Part shown: in pieces, positions 1 to 10,400 of the stretch
Numbering within the stretch: position 1 is the first letter of the stretch
Layout: each line of letters starts with the position of its first letter
From: Spongiibacter tropicus DSM 19543
GTDB taxonomy: Bacteria; Pseudomonadota; Gammaproteobacteria; Pseudomonadales; Spongiibacteraceae
Length of the DNA: 64,000 nt
Direction of reading: 5' to 3'
Assembly: GCF_000420325.1 (NCBI RefSeq)
Contig: NZ_ATUS01000002.1
Location: 124,001-188,000, forward strand
The notes under the pieces: generated by a model
What the model was told of the DNA's origin: nothing
The model's database searches: none
Seen by the model: only the letters and a program-made list of their open reading frames with translations
Position numbers and translations under genes: made by a program

Positions 1-3000
1 GCACCGTTTTTCCGTCGATAGTGACGAGCCCGGCAATCGGTGATGGCGGCAGGCCGCCCCCCGAGAATTCATTGCGCTGACGCTCGCCAGTCACCAGATT
101 GACGATATATGCCCCGGCATTCCCGAGGTTTGCACTACAGCTTTGCGCATCGGGAACATCCGGCTGGTTCGTGCCGAAATACACCTTGCCAGCCACCGCC
201 AGAGGCGCATTGACGCCCTTCTCTCCCGTTAACAAGTCGATGTAGTAGCCGGCGAAGCTGTCTTCCAATCCACCGAAGTAAAGACTCGTTGCCCCTGTTG
301 TCTCACAAGCAACCACCGCCCCGGTATCGTCGCTGCACTGCAAGGTGGTCTGGTTCACCAAGTCGTTCAGGGTGTAGGTCGTAAAACTGTCCGACACCGA
401 TTTTCCGAGATTCTTGTCCATAACCATGAAGAATTTATTCTCCACGTTGTAGGCAATGCCCGGTGTGGTTGAAGCACTGTACAAGGGGTGCTCACGGTCC
501 CCTGAGACTGCGACCACCGCATCGTAGCGGTTGGTCGGCACGACATCCGCGCTGAACAGGAACTTGCGATTATTGTTACCGGTTCCCCCGAGGCTAGCGA
601 GTTTGGTGATTTCCACTTCGTCAAAGTCCGTGGTTTGCGGATCATCGGCCTCCAGGTCTACGCGCCAGATATTGCCGCCCACATCGGTGGCATAGAGCCG
701 GTCGATATAGCCATCGAAATCTTTGTCGAGCAAGGTAATATCGGCAGGGAAAGATTTATTCATGCCCGTAACCGTTTCACAATGCCCGCCACTGGCCATC
801 GCCACACCGGAACAGTTCGCCAGTGCCGCCCACACAACCTCGCCACTGATCGCATCCAGAATCAGCACGCCGCGCCCCTGACTGTTGCTGGCTGGCGCAG
901 GTTCATGATCCTCAGCAGGGTCATAGCCCGCACCGAGAATCAGCACAGGATTGTCATGATGTTTGAGCATGCCGACTTGCGCCTGTGACCAGGTTTGTCC
1001 CAACTCTGGTACCTGCTGCTCTGTCAGGCGCCACATGAACCGCGGCGCCAACGGGTTGCTGACATCCATCGCATAGATCAAGCGTCCACCACGACGCGCT
1101 GACAGATAGATAAACGCCTTGCCCGAGGTTGCCGTTCCCGTGCGCTTGTCCTGCAAGATTGTGGTACTGCCGTCGAAGAAATAATCGCGCTTCAAGGCAC
1201 GCGGGTCGACGACATTGGGGTATTTGACCAAGGGGTCATTATTGAACTGACGCTTGAGCTTGCCAAAAAACTCTGGCGCGACAAAGCTCCACAACTCGCC
1301 ACCGGGCTGCACGCTGGAAATATTGCTGTCCTGATTGCCATTAATGGCGTGGAAGTGGCCGTCGTTAGAGCCGTAGAACACCACAACCCCAGTGCTGCCA
1401 CCGTAGTTAATAACAGCCGGACGGGAGTGCAGTACGTCGGCGTGAATAGAGCCCCGCGCTGTAATCGGGCAATTCGCATCCCGAACTTCAGGCGGACAGG
1501 GGCCTCGGCGCGCCTCGTTACCATTAATATCCTCACCGCGTACCCAATCAATGAGGTTTTCCGCTGTCAGCGTCACCGTGCTTGCACCACAGCTGACGTT
1601 ATTGTTTTCAGCAAGCACATACTGGCTCAACTGGAGCACATAGGAGTCGTCATCAATTTTACTGCGTACGGCCCCCAACACTGTGCCTTTCAAGGCATCG
1701 ATATTGTAGGTATTACTCTCGTTGCCCACCGTGCAGTTTTCCAGCTTGACCTGATCACCAATGTTTAATCCGTGACCGGCCTGGGTGACCGTGGCCACCC
1801 GACTGACCTCCACAATAGTGGCGTTGCTATAGCTCGCGCCATCAGGGATATCCTTTGAGGCGATATCAAAGCTGGTGTCCTGCACATTGCTTATCGAACA
1901 GGGTGCTGCAAAGGTACAAACCTGTTTGTTTTGTACTTCGTTCCAGGCGTTCAACAAAACGACCTGATCGGTATTGGCGTCGAGATTCGTGCCACCGGTC
2001 CCGTCATGCGTGATCGTACACACTGTGTTATTACCACCGCCACTGCAGCTGGTGGAAATCGCCTCGCCGGTATCAATACGCCCTACACTGATACTCGCGC
2101 CACCACCCTGTTGGGCAGCGCCCAGAAGAGTATTAAGCGACGCCACCAGCGTACTGTTGCTGCTGGCGAAGCTGGGCATTTCCGTGCCGGTAGGGCAACC
2201 ACCAGCACTGTTACAGGTATAGACCACGCGGCTGTCAGAGTTAAGCAGATTATCAATCCGCAATAGCTGCCCGGCGCCACCCTTCTCTACCAGTTCTCCG
2301 TCTGGCGAATCCAAACCAAAACCCGCCCCTTCCGGGCTGTTGCGCCAGAAGCCGTCCAAGGGCCAGTCGCTGACACTGGAGCCATCGGCACGCGTCGGAG
2401 TGTTGGTAGTCCAGAAGCTCACCGCATCGTCAGTAATCGCCCCCGTAATGGGGTTAGTCACCGAGGTGACCGTACCGGAGATATCCTGGGTCGAATCGGT
2501 AAGGACAATATTGCCACCCGCATCAAACCCCAGCTGATATTGTTTAACGTTACCCGTCCAGCGCGGGGAAGCGGTGCTGTCGGGCCGGAAGCTGGCGATA
2601 TACACCTGATTCAGGAAGGTGCCCTGTGTATTGGCGCTGACGGGCAGCGTGGCCGACGAGAAGGCGCTGTTGATGTCCTGCACCTCATTGAAAATCTGCA
2701 GCAGAATTTCTGCCAGACCGGCGTGATTCTCCGCGGTGACTTTGAAGGCCTTACCGCCACCTTCAACAGCCATATCCGCCAGAAAATTAATTTCCCCCGC
2801 CAGCTTATTCTCAAGGGCGGGGTCATAGACGGCAATAGAATAGGTCGTGACATTGCGATCAGCCTGCGCGCTGTCGCCAACATCCACCAGATTCATAAAG
2901 CGCGTCCACTCGTCCCCCCAGTATTTGTTGTTGGCACTGCCGGAGTTATTAAGCTGGGTAACGGCACGCGGCGTGGCGTAAAAATTGTACTGGGTAGAAC

Positions 3001-3721
3001 CTGCCGCATAACCGAAAACACTGCTGAGTTGATTCTTGAGCAAGGTGTCGGGGTTACCCGTACCGTCTGCAACACTGGAGGTTTCCTTTGTCGCATTGCC
3101 GATATACACCAGTACCGCATCTCGGCACTCGGTCGCCACTTCCGCCAGCCCAGAATAATTGACGCCGGAACAGGACGTGGACAGGCCGTTAAGCATGGCC
3201 CAGCTTTCCGCGATCAGGTCACCCAGGCGGGACTGGTTCGCCAGCTTATTCTTGTCGATCTGTTTTAGTCGGGTAATGAAGTTGTTTATTCCAGTACTGT
3301 CCATCAGCGCCGGCGGCGCCAACAGGAAACCGCAGTTATTGTTACCATTGCCCAAGCCAGTACCGTTATTAAAGCTACTGAAGCCCTGCTCATTGAACAC
3401 CATCAAACCAATACGGATCGCACCGTTGAGGTAGGCATACTGTGGATCCAGCAGTGACAGCATAGTGTTAACCAGCGCGCACTGCTCCATACCGCCGACC
3501 GTATCGCCGAGCGCGGGGGCATTGCCGGTGTCCCCGTAGACACAGCCGTGAGTCACATTCGCGTTGGAATTTGCCGTACTGTGCCAACCGAGCAAGACGG
3601 TAGGCGGATTCGCGCCACCCGGCGTAATACCCGCAAAAAGATCAATATCTTCTGCCTGCACTGGCCCCTGCATGGCAAGCAGCATCAGTGACAGACCCAG
3701 CAGTGATTTCAGCGTCTTCAT
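1..3721 (-). CDS. pilY1: PilY1/PilC-family type IV pilus tip adhesin, second copy (3' end outside window)
   Basis: The frame is open from ATG 3721 to the window edge (1,240 codons) with no internal stop, so the gene is partial only because the window ends. It starts with a signal peptide (MKTLKSLLGLSLMLLAMQG, cleavage near QAE). The first ~400 residues resemble the VWA-like N-terminal part of PilY1, but the metal-binding DxSxS motif is replaced by WHSTANS around residue 45. The C-terminal half is the PilC/PilY1 beta-propeller region (FYGSNDGHFHAI, LSARRGGRLIYAMDVSNP). It includes a calcium-loop-like DKDFDGYID near residue 998, which corresponds to the calcium site known in Pseudomonas PilY1. 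It is the last gene of a pilE-fimT-V-W-X-Y1 operon. Family role: priming pilus assembly with the minor pilins and acting at the tip in adhesion or surface sensing. Confidence 0.9.
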   Translation of the reverse strand, partial: MKTLKSLLGLSLMLLAMQGPVQAEDIDLFAGITPGGANPPTVLLGWHSTANSNANVTHGCVYGDTGNAPALGDTVGGMEQCALVNTMLSLLDPQYAYLNGAIRIGLMVFNEQGFSSFNNGTGLGNGNNNCGFLLAPPALMDSTGINNFITRLKQIDKNKLANQSRLGDLIAESWAMLNGLSTSCSGVNYSGLAEVATECRDAVLVYIGNATKETSSVADGTGNPDTLLKNQLSSVFGYAAGSTQYNFYATPRAVTQLNNSGSANNKYWGDEWTRFMNLVDVGDSAQADRNVTTYSIAVYDPALENKLAGEINFLADMAVEGGGKAFKVTAENHAGLAEILLQIFNEVQDINSAFSSATLPVSANTQGTFLNQVYIASFRPDSTASPRWTGNVKQYQLGFDAGGNIVLTDSTQDISGTVTSVTNPITGAITDDAVSFWTTNTPTRADGSSVSDWPLDGFWRNSPEGAGFGLDSPDGELVEKGGAGQLLRIDNLLNSDSRVVYTCNSAGGCPTGTEMPSFASSNSTLVASLNTLLGAAQQGGGASISVGRIDTGEAISTSCSGGGNNTVCTITHDGTGGTNLDANTDQVVLLNAWNEVQNKQVCTFAAPCSISNVQDTSFDIASKDIPDGASYSNATIVEVSRVATVTQAGHGLNIGDQVKLENCTVGNESNTYNIDALKGTVLGAVRSKIDDDSYVLQLSQYVLAENNNVSCGASTVTLTAENLIDWVRGEDINGNEARRGPCPPEVRDANCPITARGSIHADVLHSRPAVINYGGSTGVVVFYGSNDGHFHAINGNQDSNISSVQPGGELWSFVAPEFFGKLKRQFNNDPLVKYPNVVDPRALKRDYFFDGSTTILQDKRTGTATSGKAFIYLSARRGGRLIYAMDVSNPLAPRFMWRLTEQQVPELGQTWSQAQVGMLKHHDNPVLILGAGYDPAEDHEPAPASNSQGRGVLILDAISGEVVWAALANCSGVAMASGGHCETVTGMNKSFPADITLLDKDFDGYIDRLYATDVGGNIWRVDLEADDPQTTDFDEVEITKLASLGGTGNNNRKFLFSADVVPTNRYDAVVAVSGDREHPLYSASTTPGIAYNVENKFFMVMDKNLGKSVSDSFTTYTLNDLVNQTTLQCSDDTGAVVACETTGATSLYFGGLEDSFAGYYIDLLTGEKGVNAPLAVAGKVYFGTNQPDVPDAQSCSANLGNAGAYIVNLVTGERQRNEFSGGGLPPSPIAGLVTIDGKTV

Positions 3722-3757
3722 ATTCGTTACTCTTTGCTCATGCCTCGGCGCTCACCG

Positions 3758-4309
3758 TCAGTTCAGACAGGGCGTCCCGATTACCTCTCGCAGATACACA
3801 CCCTGGTGCATCTCCACTTCTGTATTGGTACGGGCATCACTGACCGTCGCGCCAACATCCCAGGTCATTTTGGCGCACCAGGAGTTACCCTGCAGCGCCG
3901 CACTGTCATCCGTCAGCACCCCGGAACTGCTGTTCTGAGCGGTTCCCAGGCACTGAGCATCAGCGGGGTCCGCAACGTCCAGCTCTGATTGTTTGATCGG
4001 TTCGGAGCTCAAACACGTCGGCGGCGCGACGACCGCGACCATGTCATCGCTGCCGTCACCGTTAAAGTCGCTGCCAAACTCGGTATTTCCTTCCGGCAGC
4101 GGAATAGCAAAGTTGGCCGGGTTGCTGATGTAGGACTCGATAGCATTGCTGGCGCTATGTTTGGCCTCAATCCGATTTTGCTGGTTGCCGGCGATCTTGA
4201 AATTAATATTACTGCCCGTGAGCATACTCACCACGATCACAGTGAAAATAGCGAGCATGATCAGCACCACGATCAGCACGATGCCACGCTGTTTTGCCTT
4301 GGTCTTCAT
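3758..4309 (-). CDS. pilX: PilX-like minor pilin (operon 2)
   Basis: 183 residues. The short basic leader ends in QRG, followed by the hydrophobic helix IVLIVVLIMLAIFTVIVV. As in PilX/GspK-type minor pilins there is no Glu at position +5. The start ATG overlaps the pilW stop (ATGA), and pilY1 follows 36 bp downstream. Gene order and the hydrophobic N-terminus support PilX. The globular domain is divergent, as is usual for this family. In the family, PilX joins PilV, PilW, PilE and PilY1 in the priming complex at the pilus tip. Confidence 0.85.
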   Translation of the reverse strand: MKTKAKQRGIVLIVVLIMLAIFTVIVVSMLTGSNINFKIAGNQQNRIEAKHSASNAIESYISNPANFAIPLPEGNTEFGSDFNGDGSDDMVAVVAPPTCLSSEPIKQSELDVADPADAQCLGTAQNSSSGVLTDDSAALQGNSWCAKMTWDVGATVSDARTNTEVEMHQGVYLREVIGTPCLN

Positions 4310-5337
4310 TCTCTCGGCCCCGCCATATTTGGCATCAGGATAGTCGAAGAGACCACCTGCCGCTTAAAGCGGTCATCAAAGGGCCCCTGCTCCGCCCCCC
4401 GGCCCAGATTGAAGGTATCGGCCACGGGCTGATTGAGCGCAGGCTCCTCCGATCTCAGCAGTAAACTGACACTCACTGCCACCACATCTTCCCAGTTATC
4501 CACGGCTGTCGCCGACCACAGGGCGGCGGCGCAGCCTGCGGGCACGGTGGCCGCCGCCGGATCAGCCGCATAGCAGTCGGGGCCGCCATCGCCATCAAGA
4601 TCGAGACCGTACTGGATATGCATGTCCTCAACACCGCTGACCATCGAGAAGGTCCCGAGGCTGTCGTTGGCATACTCGATCATTTTCAGCGTGGGTTTGC
4701 CGTCTCCCCCATTGGCACAGTCATCGCAGTTCGCGATAAAAAAGCTGCGAACAATCAATGGCCGTGCCACTTCCACACTGCCGCAGCCTTTGGCTCGCAG
4801 CGTCAGCTGGCTTGGGTCGTGGCTCAAGCGGTAGGGCAACAGATCCAGCTCACAGTTGGAAATCTGCAAATAAGGCGTGGTATTGCCCAAGGGAATATCC
4901 GCTATCTCAACAGTGCCTACTCCCACCCGCCGCACAGTGATCACCTCCGCGGTCGACGGCGCTCCTGCAGCAGAAATACAACTGGGCTGGGTGGCGCTAC
5001 TTGCGATACCGCTAACCGGCAGGGGAAAGTTCAGCGCAGAGCCATCAAAGCCTTGGTCCACCGCTGCATTACTGCTGACGCAGGGGCTGATAGCTTGATA
5101 GTTGGGCACACCTACGCCGGGATGGTAGCGCCCCCAAAAGCCCGCGAGTGACAACTCTTCCTCCAGCATCATCATGGCATATCGCCCATTCTCCGCCTGC
5201 GCGGAGACCACCGACAATTTGCCGCGGGTCTGACTGACCGAGGCCACCAGAGAAATAATGCCAATCAGCATAAACGCACCGACGCCCAGCGCGATCATCA
5301 CCTCCACCAGTGAGATGCCCCGTTGCAAGCGCCTCAT
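4306..5337 (-). CDS. pilW: PilW-like minor pilin (operon 2)
   Basis: 343 residues, typical PilW length. The prepilin peptidase site is RG|ISLVEVMIALGVGAFML, with Glu at +5 and a hydrophobic helix after it. Downstream is the PilW-type segment ENGRYAMMMLEEELSLAGFWG. Cysteine pairs in the globular part (for example FIANCDDCANGG) suggest disulfides in the periplasm. Both ends overlap the neighbouring genes by 4 bp (ATGA), so translation is probably coupled with pilV and pilX. It is a paralogue of the pilW at 11,820-12,842. Confidence 0.9.
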   Translation of the reverse strand: MRRLQRGISLVEVMIALGVGAFMLIGIISLVASVSQTRGKLSVVSAQAENGRYAMMMLEEELSLAGFWGRYHPGVGVPNYQAISPCVSSNAAVDQGFDGSALNFPLPVSGIASSATQPSCISAAGAPSTAEVITVRRVGVGTVEIADIPLGNTTPYLQISNCELDLLPYRLSHDPSQLTLRAKGCGSVEVARPLIVRSFFIANCDDCANGGDGKPTLKMIEYANDSLGTFSMVSGVEDMHIQYGLDLDGDGGPDCYAADPAAATVPAGCAAALWSATAVDNWEDVVAVSVSLLLRSEEPALNQPVADTFNLGRGAEQGPFDDRFKRQVVSSTILMPNMAGPRE

Positions 5338-5894
5338 GACAGATCTCCAATACGGACGGTCGCGGTGACAACTCTGCGCTGCTTCTCGCTGCCGTACTGA
5401 TCCTTACCGCAAGCCAGTGCATCATTCGGCGCCACCGTTTCATTAAGCCCCTGCCAGACGACGCTGATACGGTAAATTCTCGCCACTGCATCCAACTGAT
5501 CAATGCAGCCTCGCGCACCAATCATGGCACCGACATTGTCATCATCACTATTCTGTTGCGCCGCCCCCAGCAACGCATCATCCCAAGCCTGTAAATCGGC
5601 ATCGGCGCGGGTTCGCTGCTCCGTCGTCCCTGCCGCACAGCTGGTGGGCGCCGACGCCTGGTATCCAAGCTGCATTCCGTTGGCGCCGTTGGAGTAACAG
5701 TCGGCAACCAGCCGATTCGCATTCAGTCGGCCAACCATATCTTGCAACAGATTCAGTGCCTGCAGGCGCTGGTAAGATTCAACTTCCTGCTGGACGGAAC
5801 GGGCGATCAGCCCGGCGGCGCCCATCAGCGCAACCAGGCCGATGACCATGGCAACCAGAATCTCGATCAGCGTAAAACCGCGAGCCACTCGCAT
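5334..5894 (-). CDS. pilV: PilV-like minor pilin (operon 2)
   Basis: 186 residues from ATG 5894, which overlaps the fimT stop (TGATG). A purine-rich GGGGGAG lies 5 bases upstream of it. A GTG two codons earlier is too close to that site to be the start. The class III leader is [25 protein letters not shown], with Glu at +5. The spacing of the helix, the RLNANR segment and the place between fimT and pilW identify it as PilV/GspI-like. It would be processed by PilD and enter the pilus tip complex. Confidence 0.88.
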   Translation of the reverse strand: MRVARGFTLIEILVAMVIGLVALMGAAGLIARSVQQEVESYQRLQALNLLQDMVGRLNANRLVADCYSNGANGMQLGYQASAPTSCAAGTTEQRTRADADLQAWDDALLGAAQQNSDDDNVGAMIGARGCIDQLDAVARIYRISVVWQGLNETVAPNDALACGKDQYGSEKQRRVVTATVRIGDLS

Positions 5895-6352
5895 CAGCAC
5901 TCCCCCTTGGCACTTCGCGGGCGACCGCTCAAGCTGATTTCGACACAGGACGCGTGAGTGGTATCGCCAGAGGCTGGCACAATGCTGAAGCTGGCGGAGG
6001 CGTTAGCCCGGCCATTGCCCGTGAATTGGACACTGGTGTGACTGGCGGTGATGCTGGCACTCGGCTGGGCCGGTGCCTCGTAGACAACTTCCGCACCGGC
6101 CAAAACCTGCCAACCCTTATTCCAATCGTCACTGACGCGACTGAACGTGATGGGCGTATTTCGCTTAACAGCTTCGCTGCGCGCCAGGTCGATACTGCTG
6201 CGCAGCATGTCGGCAACCGTACGTACACGCTGGCGCTCCAGCACGCCATTAAAGGATGGGGCAGCCAGTGTTGCGACAATCGCCACAATCGCCATCACGA
6301 TCAGCAACTCGAGCAGGGTAAAACCCCGTGTCACCGGCCTCAATCCCAACAT
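5894..6352 (-). CDS. fimT: FimT/FimU (GspH-type) minor pilin (operon 2)
   Basis: 152 residues. The class III leader is [30 protein letters not shown], followed by the GspH/FimT signature with [24 protein letters not shown]. The start ATG lies inside the end of pilE (13 bp overlap) with GGGAG seven bases upstream. It fills the FimU/GspH slot of the minor pilin set for this operon. The first operon lacks a member of this family in its own run, although a divergent one lies at 13,596. Confidence 0.88.
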   Translation of the reverse strand: MLGLRPVTRGFTLLELLIVMAIVAIVATLAAPSFNGVLERQRVRTVADMLRSSIDLARSEAVKRNTPITFSRVSDDWNKGWQVLAGAEVVYEAPAQPSASITASHTSVQFTGNGRANASASFSIVPASGDTTHASCVEISLSGRPRSAKGEC

Positions 6353-6762
6353 CGCGTTGCTCCCGAGGCGTGACCTTTTTCCCCTTTGTTGTTCAGGGTC
6401 AGCGTACCGCAGCTGTCACTAGACTGTGCGCCCTTGGGGACTGCGCTAACCGAATAGCTGGGTGGTGTCGCCGCATTGTTGCCGACTGTGGTGATGGTGT
6501 AGCGATCGCTGAGTTCAGCCGGTGTCGATGCGCCCAGCGCGCTCATATCCGCCGCATAAGCGCGTGCGTCCAGATAGTAACGCTCCTGCATATTCGCCAC
6601 TTCCATCAGGAAGCTGGCCGCCGCCGAACGGTTGGCGCGCATCACGTGATTTTGGTAAGACGGCAGCGCCACTGTCGCCAGAATGGCAATGATGGCAACC
6701 GTGACCATCAACTCGATCAACGTAAAACCGGCGTTTTGCTTCTTTCGCACGTGTATTTGCAC
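6340..6762 (-). CDS. pilE: PilE-like minor pilin (first gene of operon 2)
   Basis: 140 residues from GTG 6762; a GTG four codons later (6750) is an alternative start. The leader is [36 protein letters not shown], with Glu at +5. The segment [14 protein letters not shown] and the two Cys near the C-terminus (DSCGTL, TRCWD) match PilE-type pilins with a C-terminal disulfide. It is clearly related to the pilE at 7,045-7,479, but here it is the first gene of its operon rather than the last. It follows a 280 bp gap that may hold a promoter. Confidence 0.88.
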   Translation of the reverse strand: MQIHVRKKQNAGFTLIELMVTVAIIAILATVALPSYQNHVMRANRSAAASFLMEVANMQERYYLDARAYAADMSALGASTPAELSDRYTITTVGNNAATPPSYSVSAVPKGAQSSDSCGTLTLNNKGEKGHASGATRCWD

Positions 6763-7044
6763 TTGGCCCGATCCCCCTCAAACCGATGTGCTTATTGTTA
6801 TGCCTGGCGCAGAGGCCGATCGAAGGAGAGAGTGCAGGCTCACACCGCGGGGGTGTAAAGCGCGGCCTCATGCCTACTTCTATTGGAAGTGGTTCCTCGA
6901 TGCCAGCGCGTGGCGGCAACAACTGTCAGTATAGAACGGTTGTGTAAAGCGAGAATACGCAGTTTCACCAGTCAAGTACAAAAGCAAACGCACAAAGCGA
7001 GCACTATTCGACACTCAGGAAAAACGCGTATGGACAGCGCCGCG
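6763..7044 (-). promoter_or_regulatory. Gap between the two pilin operons, with a weak candidate promoter
   Basis: 282 bp lie between the pilE stop of operon 1 and the pilE start of operon 2, both on the minus strand. A TATACT at 6928-6933 (minus strand) could be a -10 box, but no convincing -35 sits 16-18 bases upstream. I see no clear rho-independent terminator and no sigma-54 GG/GC element, so read-through from operon 1 remains possible. Confidence 0.3.
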
Positions 7045-7479
7045 TTACCGCCGCCAACAGTCCGCCAGCGTTCGACTGGCATTGCTAATCCCTACCTGTC
7101 CCGCCTGATTGATCGTTAAATCACCACAATCGTCGCCAGCCATCACGCCTTTGCGCTGAGCCATCAAGGTGAAACTGTTTGGCGCCGGCGTTCCCGAGAC
7201 CACAATCTCGTAGTAGGCCGTGCCGTTATCCGGCACCTTGCTAGGATAAACCGAGGGCAACACACCGCTGTTCAATGTGGTGGTATAGCGACCGTTCGCA
7301 GAGTAGTAACGCTCCAAGGCCTGAGCCCCAACCATTAGTGCATTGGCGGCTTCACTGCGGCGGGATTTGGCCACATGTTCTTGGTAGCTCGGATAAGCAA
7401 TCGACGCCAGGATGCCAACAATGGCAACGGTGATCATCAACTCCAACAGTGTGAATCCGCGTGCGTTTATTCTGCACAT
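7045..7479 (-). CDS. pilE: PilE-like minor pilin (last gene of operon 1)
   Basis: 144 residues. ATG 7479 overlaps the pilY1 stop (TAATG), which fixes the start; an ATG-like start six codons earlier lies inside pilY1. The leader is [32 protein letters not shown]. The segment [14 protein letters not shown] and the Cys pair DDCGDLT/ADCWRR are typical of PilE. Its position directly after pilY1 matches the Pseudomonas V-W-X-Y1-E order, but no pilY2 is present between them. Confidence 0.9.
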   Translation of the reverse strand: MCRINARGFTLLELMITVAIVGILASIAYPSYQEHVAKSRRSEAANALMVGAQALERYYSANGRYTTTLNSGVLPSVYPSKVPDNGTAYYEIVVSGTPAPNSFTLMAQRKGVMAGDDCGDLTINQAGQVGISNASRTLADCWRR

Positions 7480-10400
7480 TACTGTAGCTGCCTCCATGAC
7501 TGACGACCGATATCGCCGCCATCATCGCCTTTCTCCGTAATCACACCCACCGTACCGCTACTGCCGGAGGTGTATTTGTATTCCAGACTGCCCTTGCTGA
7601 TGACACCCGGCGTTTTAATAATTTCATCGCTGCCGCGACCGCTGATCGGGTAGTACTCGCCGTCGATGTACAAAACGGCATCCAGCTCATTGACCAAGCC
7701 ATCATTGTTGGTATCCAACACCGGATCAGCATAGCGCCCTCCGGTATAGGCATCCAACTCCATCAGCCAGCTGCGACCGCCAAAGCCACAGATATTGTCG
7801 GTTGGGATCAGACTGGTAAAGATAATCCGACCATTCCTCAGCAGTGGACGCGAGACAGAGCGCTCACCCTCCAAGCTGTTATTGGGCGGCTGCAATGGCA
7901 GACGCCAGCCGTAATCAGGCGCCGTCCCACCATTTGATGACACCAGGCGAACCGATACCTCCGTGCTCGAGCCATCTCGATTGGTGCCCACTGCTTCGTA
8001 AAACACATCCTGTACCAGCAGATCGTCTCTATCGACAACAGCGCCATTATCACGAATGCCGTAAAAATCCTGTAACTGCGGGTCATTGCCGACGGTAGCA
8101 TCAACGGTTTCGAAGTACTTGCCAGTACCGAAGTAAACAAAATAACCGCCCGCTGGGTGGCGGCCCACCGTGGGTCGCATGGTAATCGGCTGCGGATCAC
8201 CGTCACCATCCACCGCCGAGAACAACGGTGCCGGATCGCCGCCCGACTTGAACGCCACGTCCCAGCTATTGGTATTGCTGCCGGTGAGATCAAACTTCCA
8301 CAGATTACCTTTCAAATCACCGGCATAGACATAATCGGTAATTCGATCATTATCGATATCCACCGGCACCGGCGAACCCAGGCCGTTGCCTTCCCCGCTC
8401 ACCTCAGTATCGATGGCTTTAATCAAGCTTCCCGTCGCCAGATCAACCACCATCAGCTTGACGGTATCACCCGACTCATAGCCGTTACCGAAAATCGCCA
8501 CCCACTTGTTCCCTGCCGCCACCCGGATAATCGTCGGCTCACTCATCGCCACACCCAACTTGTCGCTGGCATCGGACGGGGTAGCAAACTCCCAGAGGAA
8601 ATTATTCTGGCTGATTGTCGCCGGGTTGCTGACATCCACGGCAAACACCGACCGCCCGCCTGCGCCGGTCGCACCAACCGCCACCGTGGTCCAGTTGCCG
8701 TTGATGTAAGCATCACTGGCCCGGGGAGAGCCATCAACAAAATAGCGATGCTCATAGTTTGGGTCAGCTAACAAGGGCAGGCGGTTAAAAATCGACGATG
8801 GCAAGAAGCCGAATAACTCTTTGCCCGTTTCCGCATTAAAGCCGTGCAACATGCCATCGTTCGCTCCGACCACAATAATGGATGCCCAAGCCTTTTTACT
8901 GCGCAGATAATCGCGGTAACTGCTGCCCTCAGTGCCACTGAGAGTGTGGAAACCATAGTCATCACGATTGCCGACAAACACCGGATCGGAATTGACGATA
9001 TCGCCAAGCAAACTGCTGCGACTGCGGAAGCTGCTGACACTGCCTTCCCCTCTCAGCCAGTTCAGCAAGTTCTGCCCTGCAGCATTGTTACCGCCATTGT
9101 TCAGCGCGCTGCGCTGCGCCGCATCCAAGCCCGACCAGTTACTGGTGGTAAAGGCGACCGCGCTGGTACTTGCGGTGCCGGGAGCCGCCACCGCGGCAAA
9201 GAGATTTCGAGTCGACGGTGAGGCAATAGAAGCGCTATCGCTGTCCCATTTAATATCCCCCAGACTGCCGTCTTCTTTCACCTTGTAGGCAACAATCCGG
9301 CCGGTCCATTCGAGACTGTTGAAGCTGGCCTGATAGACCAGAGTACCGGAATCCAGGCGCGTGGAGTTTGCCGCGACGGCTGATGCCGACGACTTGCTCT
9401 CGTTGGCGATCACCTGCAAGGCATCTGACAGGCCTTTGGCGAAGGAGTCCGGGTCGGTTGCACTGAAGAACTGTCCACGGCTGTTCACTGCCGCATGCAG
9501 CAAATCGTCAATCTTGTGCAGTTCATTAGATGTCGGGCTAGGCCAGCTGATATCTGCACCGCTGGTAATCGCGGCGAATGCCGTATCCGGATCAACCGTT
9601 CCGCTCACCCCGAGGCCAACCCCAAAGGTCACCATATGCTGCCAGAACGCCGGATTTTTCTTGTTGACCGTTACGGCATTGGGCATGTCCGAACGCAAGT
9701 CGTTTTTCCAGTAATACATGGCAACGTCAGCCAACGTATCAGAGCGACTGTCTTCGAAGGGGGAAACTGCCTTGTAGGTATAGGATGCCCCCCCTGTCGA
9801 CGTGTGACTCGGATTATCACTGCCGTCATTGTTGTTGCTGGGATCGCCTCCGGGGCTGCTTCCCGACCAATAGCCATCCGTCATCAGTACAGTGTAGTTG
9901 CGCCGACACTCCAACTGCTCGCCGCCGTCTTCGCCGGGGGTTTCACTCCAGGGCCCCTTGTTGTCCGAACGCTCAAAATATTCACCCGAGGCATTCAAGG
10001 CTCGACGCAATGGCGTACCCGCGGCGGGGATATCCAGCTCGTAAAGCTCCTCGAAAAAGTCATTGCGATTCTCACCACTGAACTCTCTCACGCCCCTGAG
10101 GATGACACTGGTATTTTCGCCATCGATATTGCGGCTGCTGCTATTGAGACTGCCAAAACCCACGCGAAGGTTTGCCCCTTGTTCAGAAAACGCCCGCCCC
10201 GATCCACCGCGCGCGGTGGCGACGCGAGACCGGTAATAGCTATACCAGTTGGCAAAATTCTGAATTTCCTCGTTGTAACTGCACGTGCCGTTTGCCGCGT
10301 CGGCGCAGTCATCACGGTTCTCGCGCCCGTGGCCGGAATACGTATTGCCCGGCCGGATTTCTATCTTGCTGTAATTAGACCAGCTCCAATTGTCTCCGGT

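Noticed and set aside
1-3721. Apparent absence of a long gene at the left end, suggesting a decayed pilY1
   Set aside because: The minus-strand frame starting at 3721 stays open to base 1 with no stop; it only looks missing because it has no stop codon in the window.
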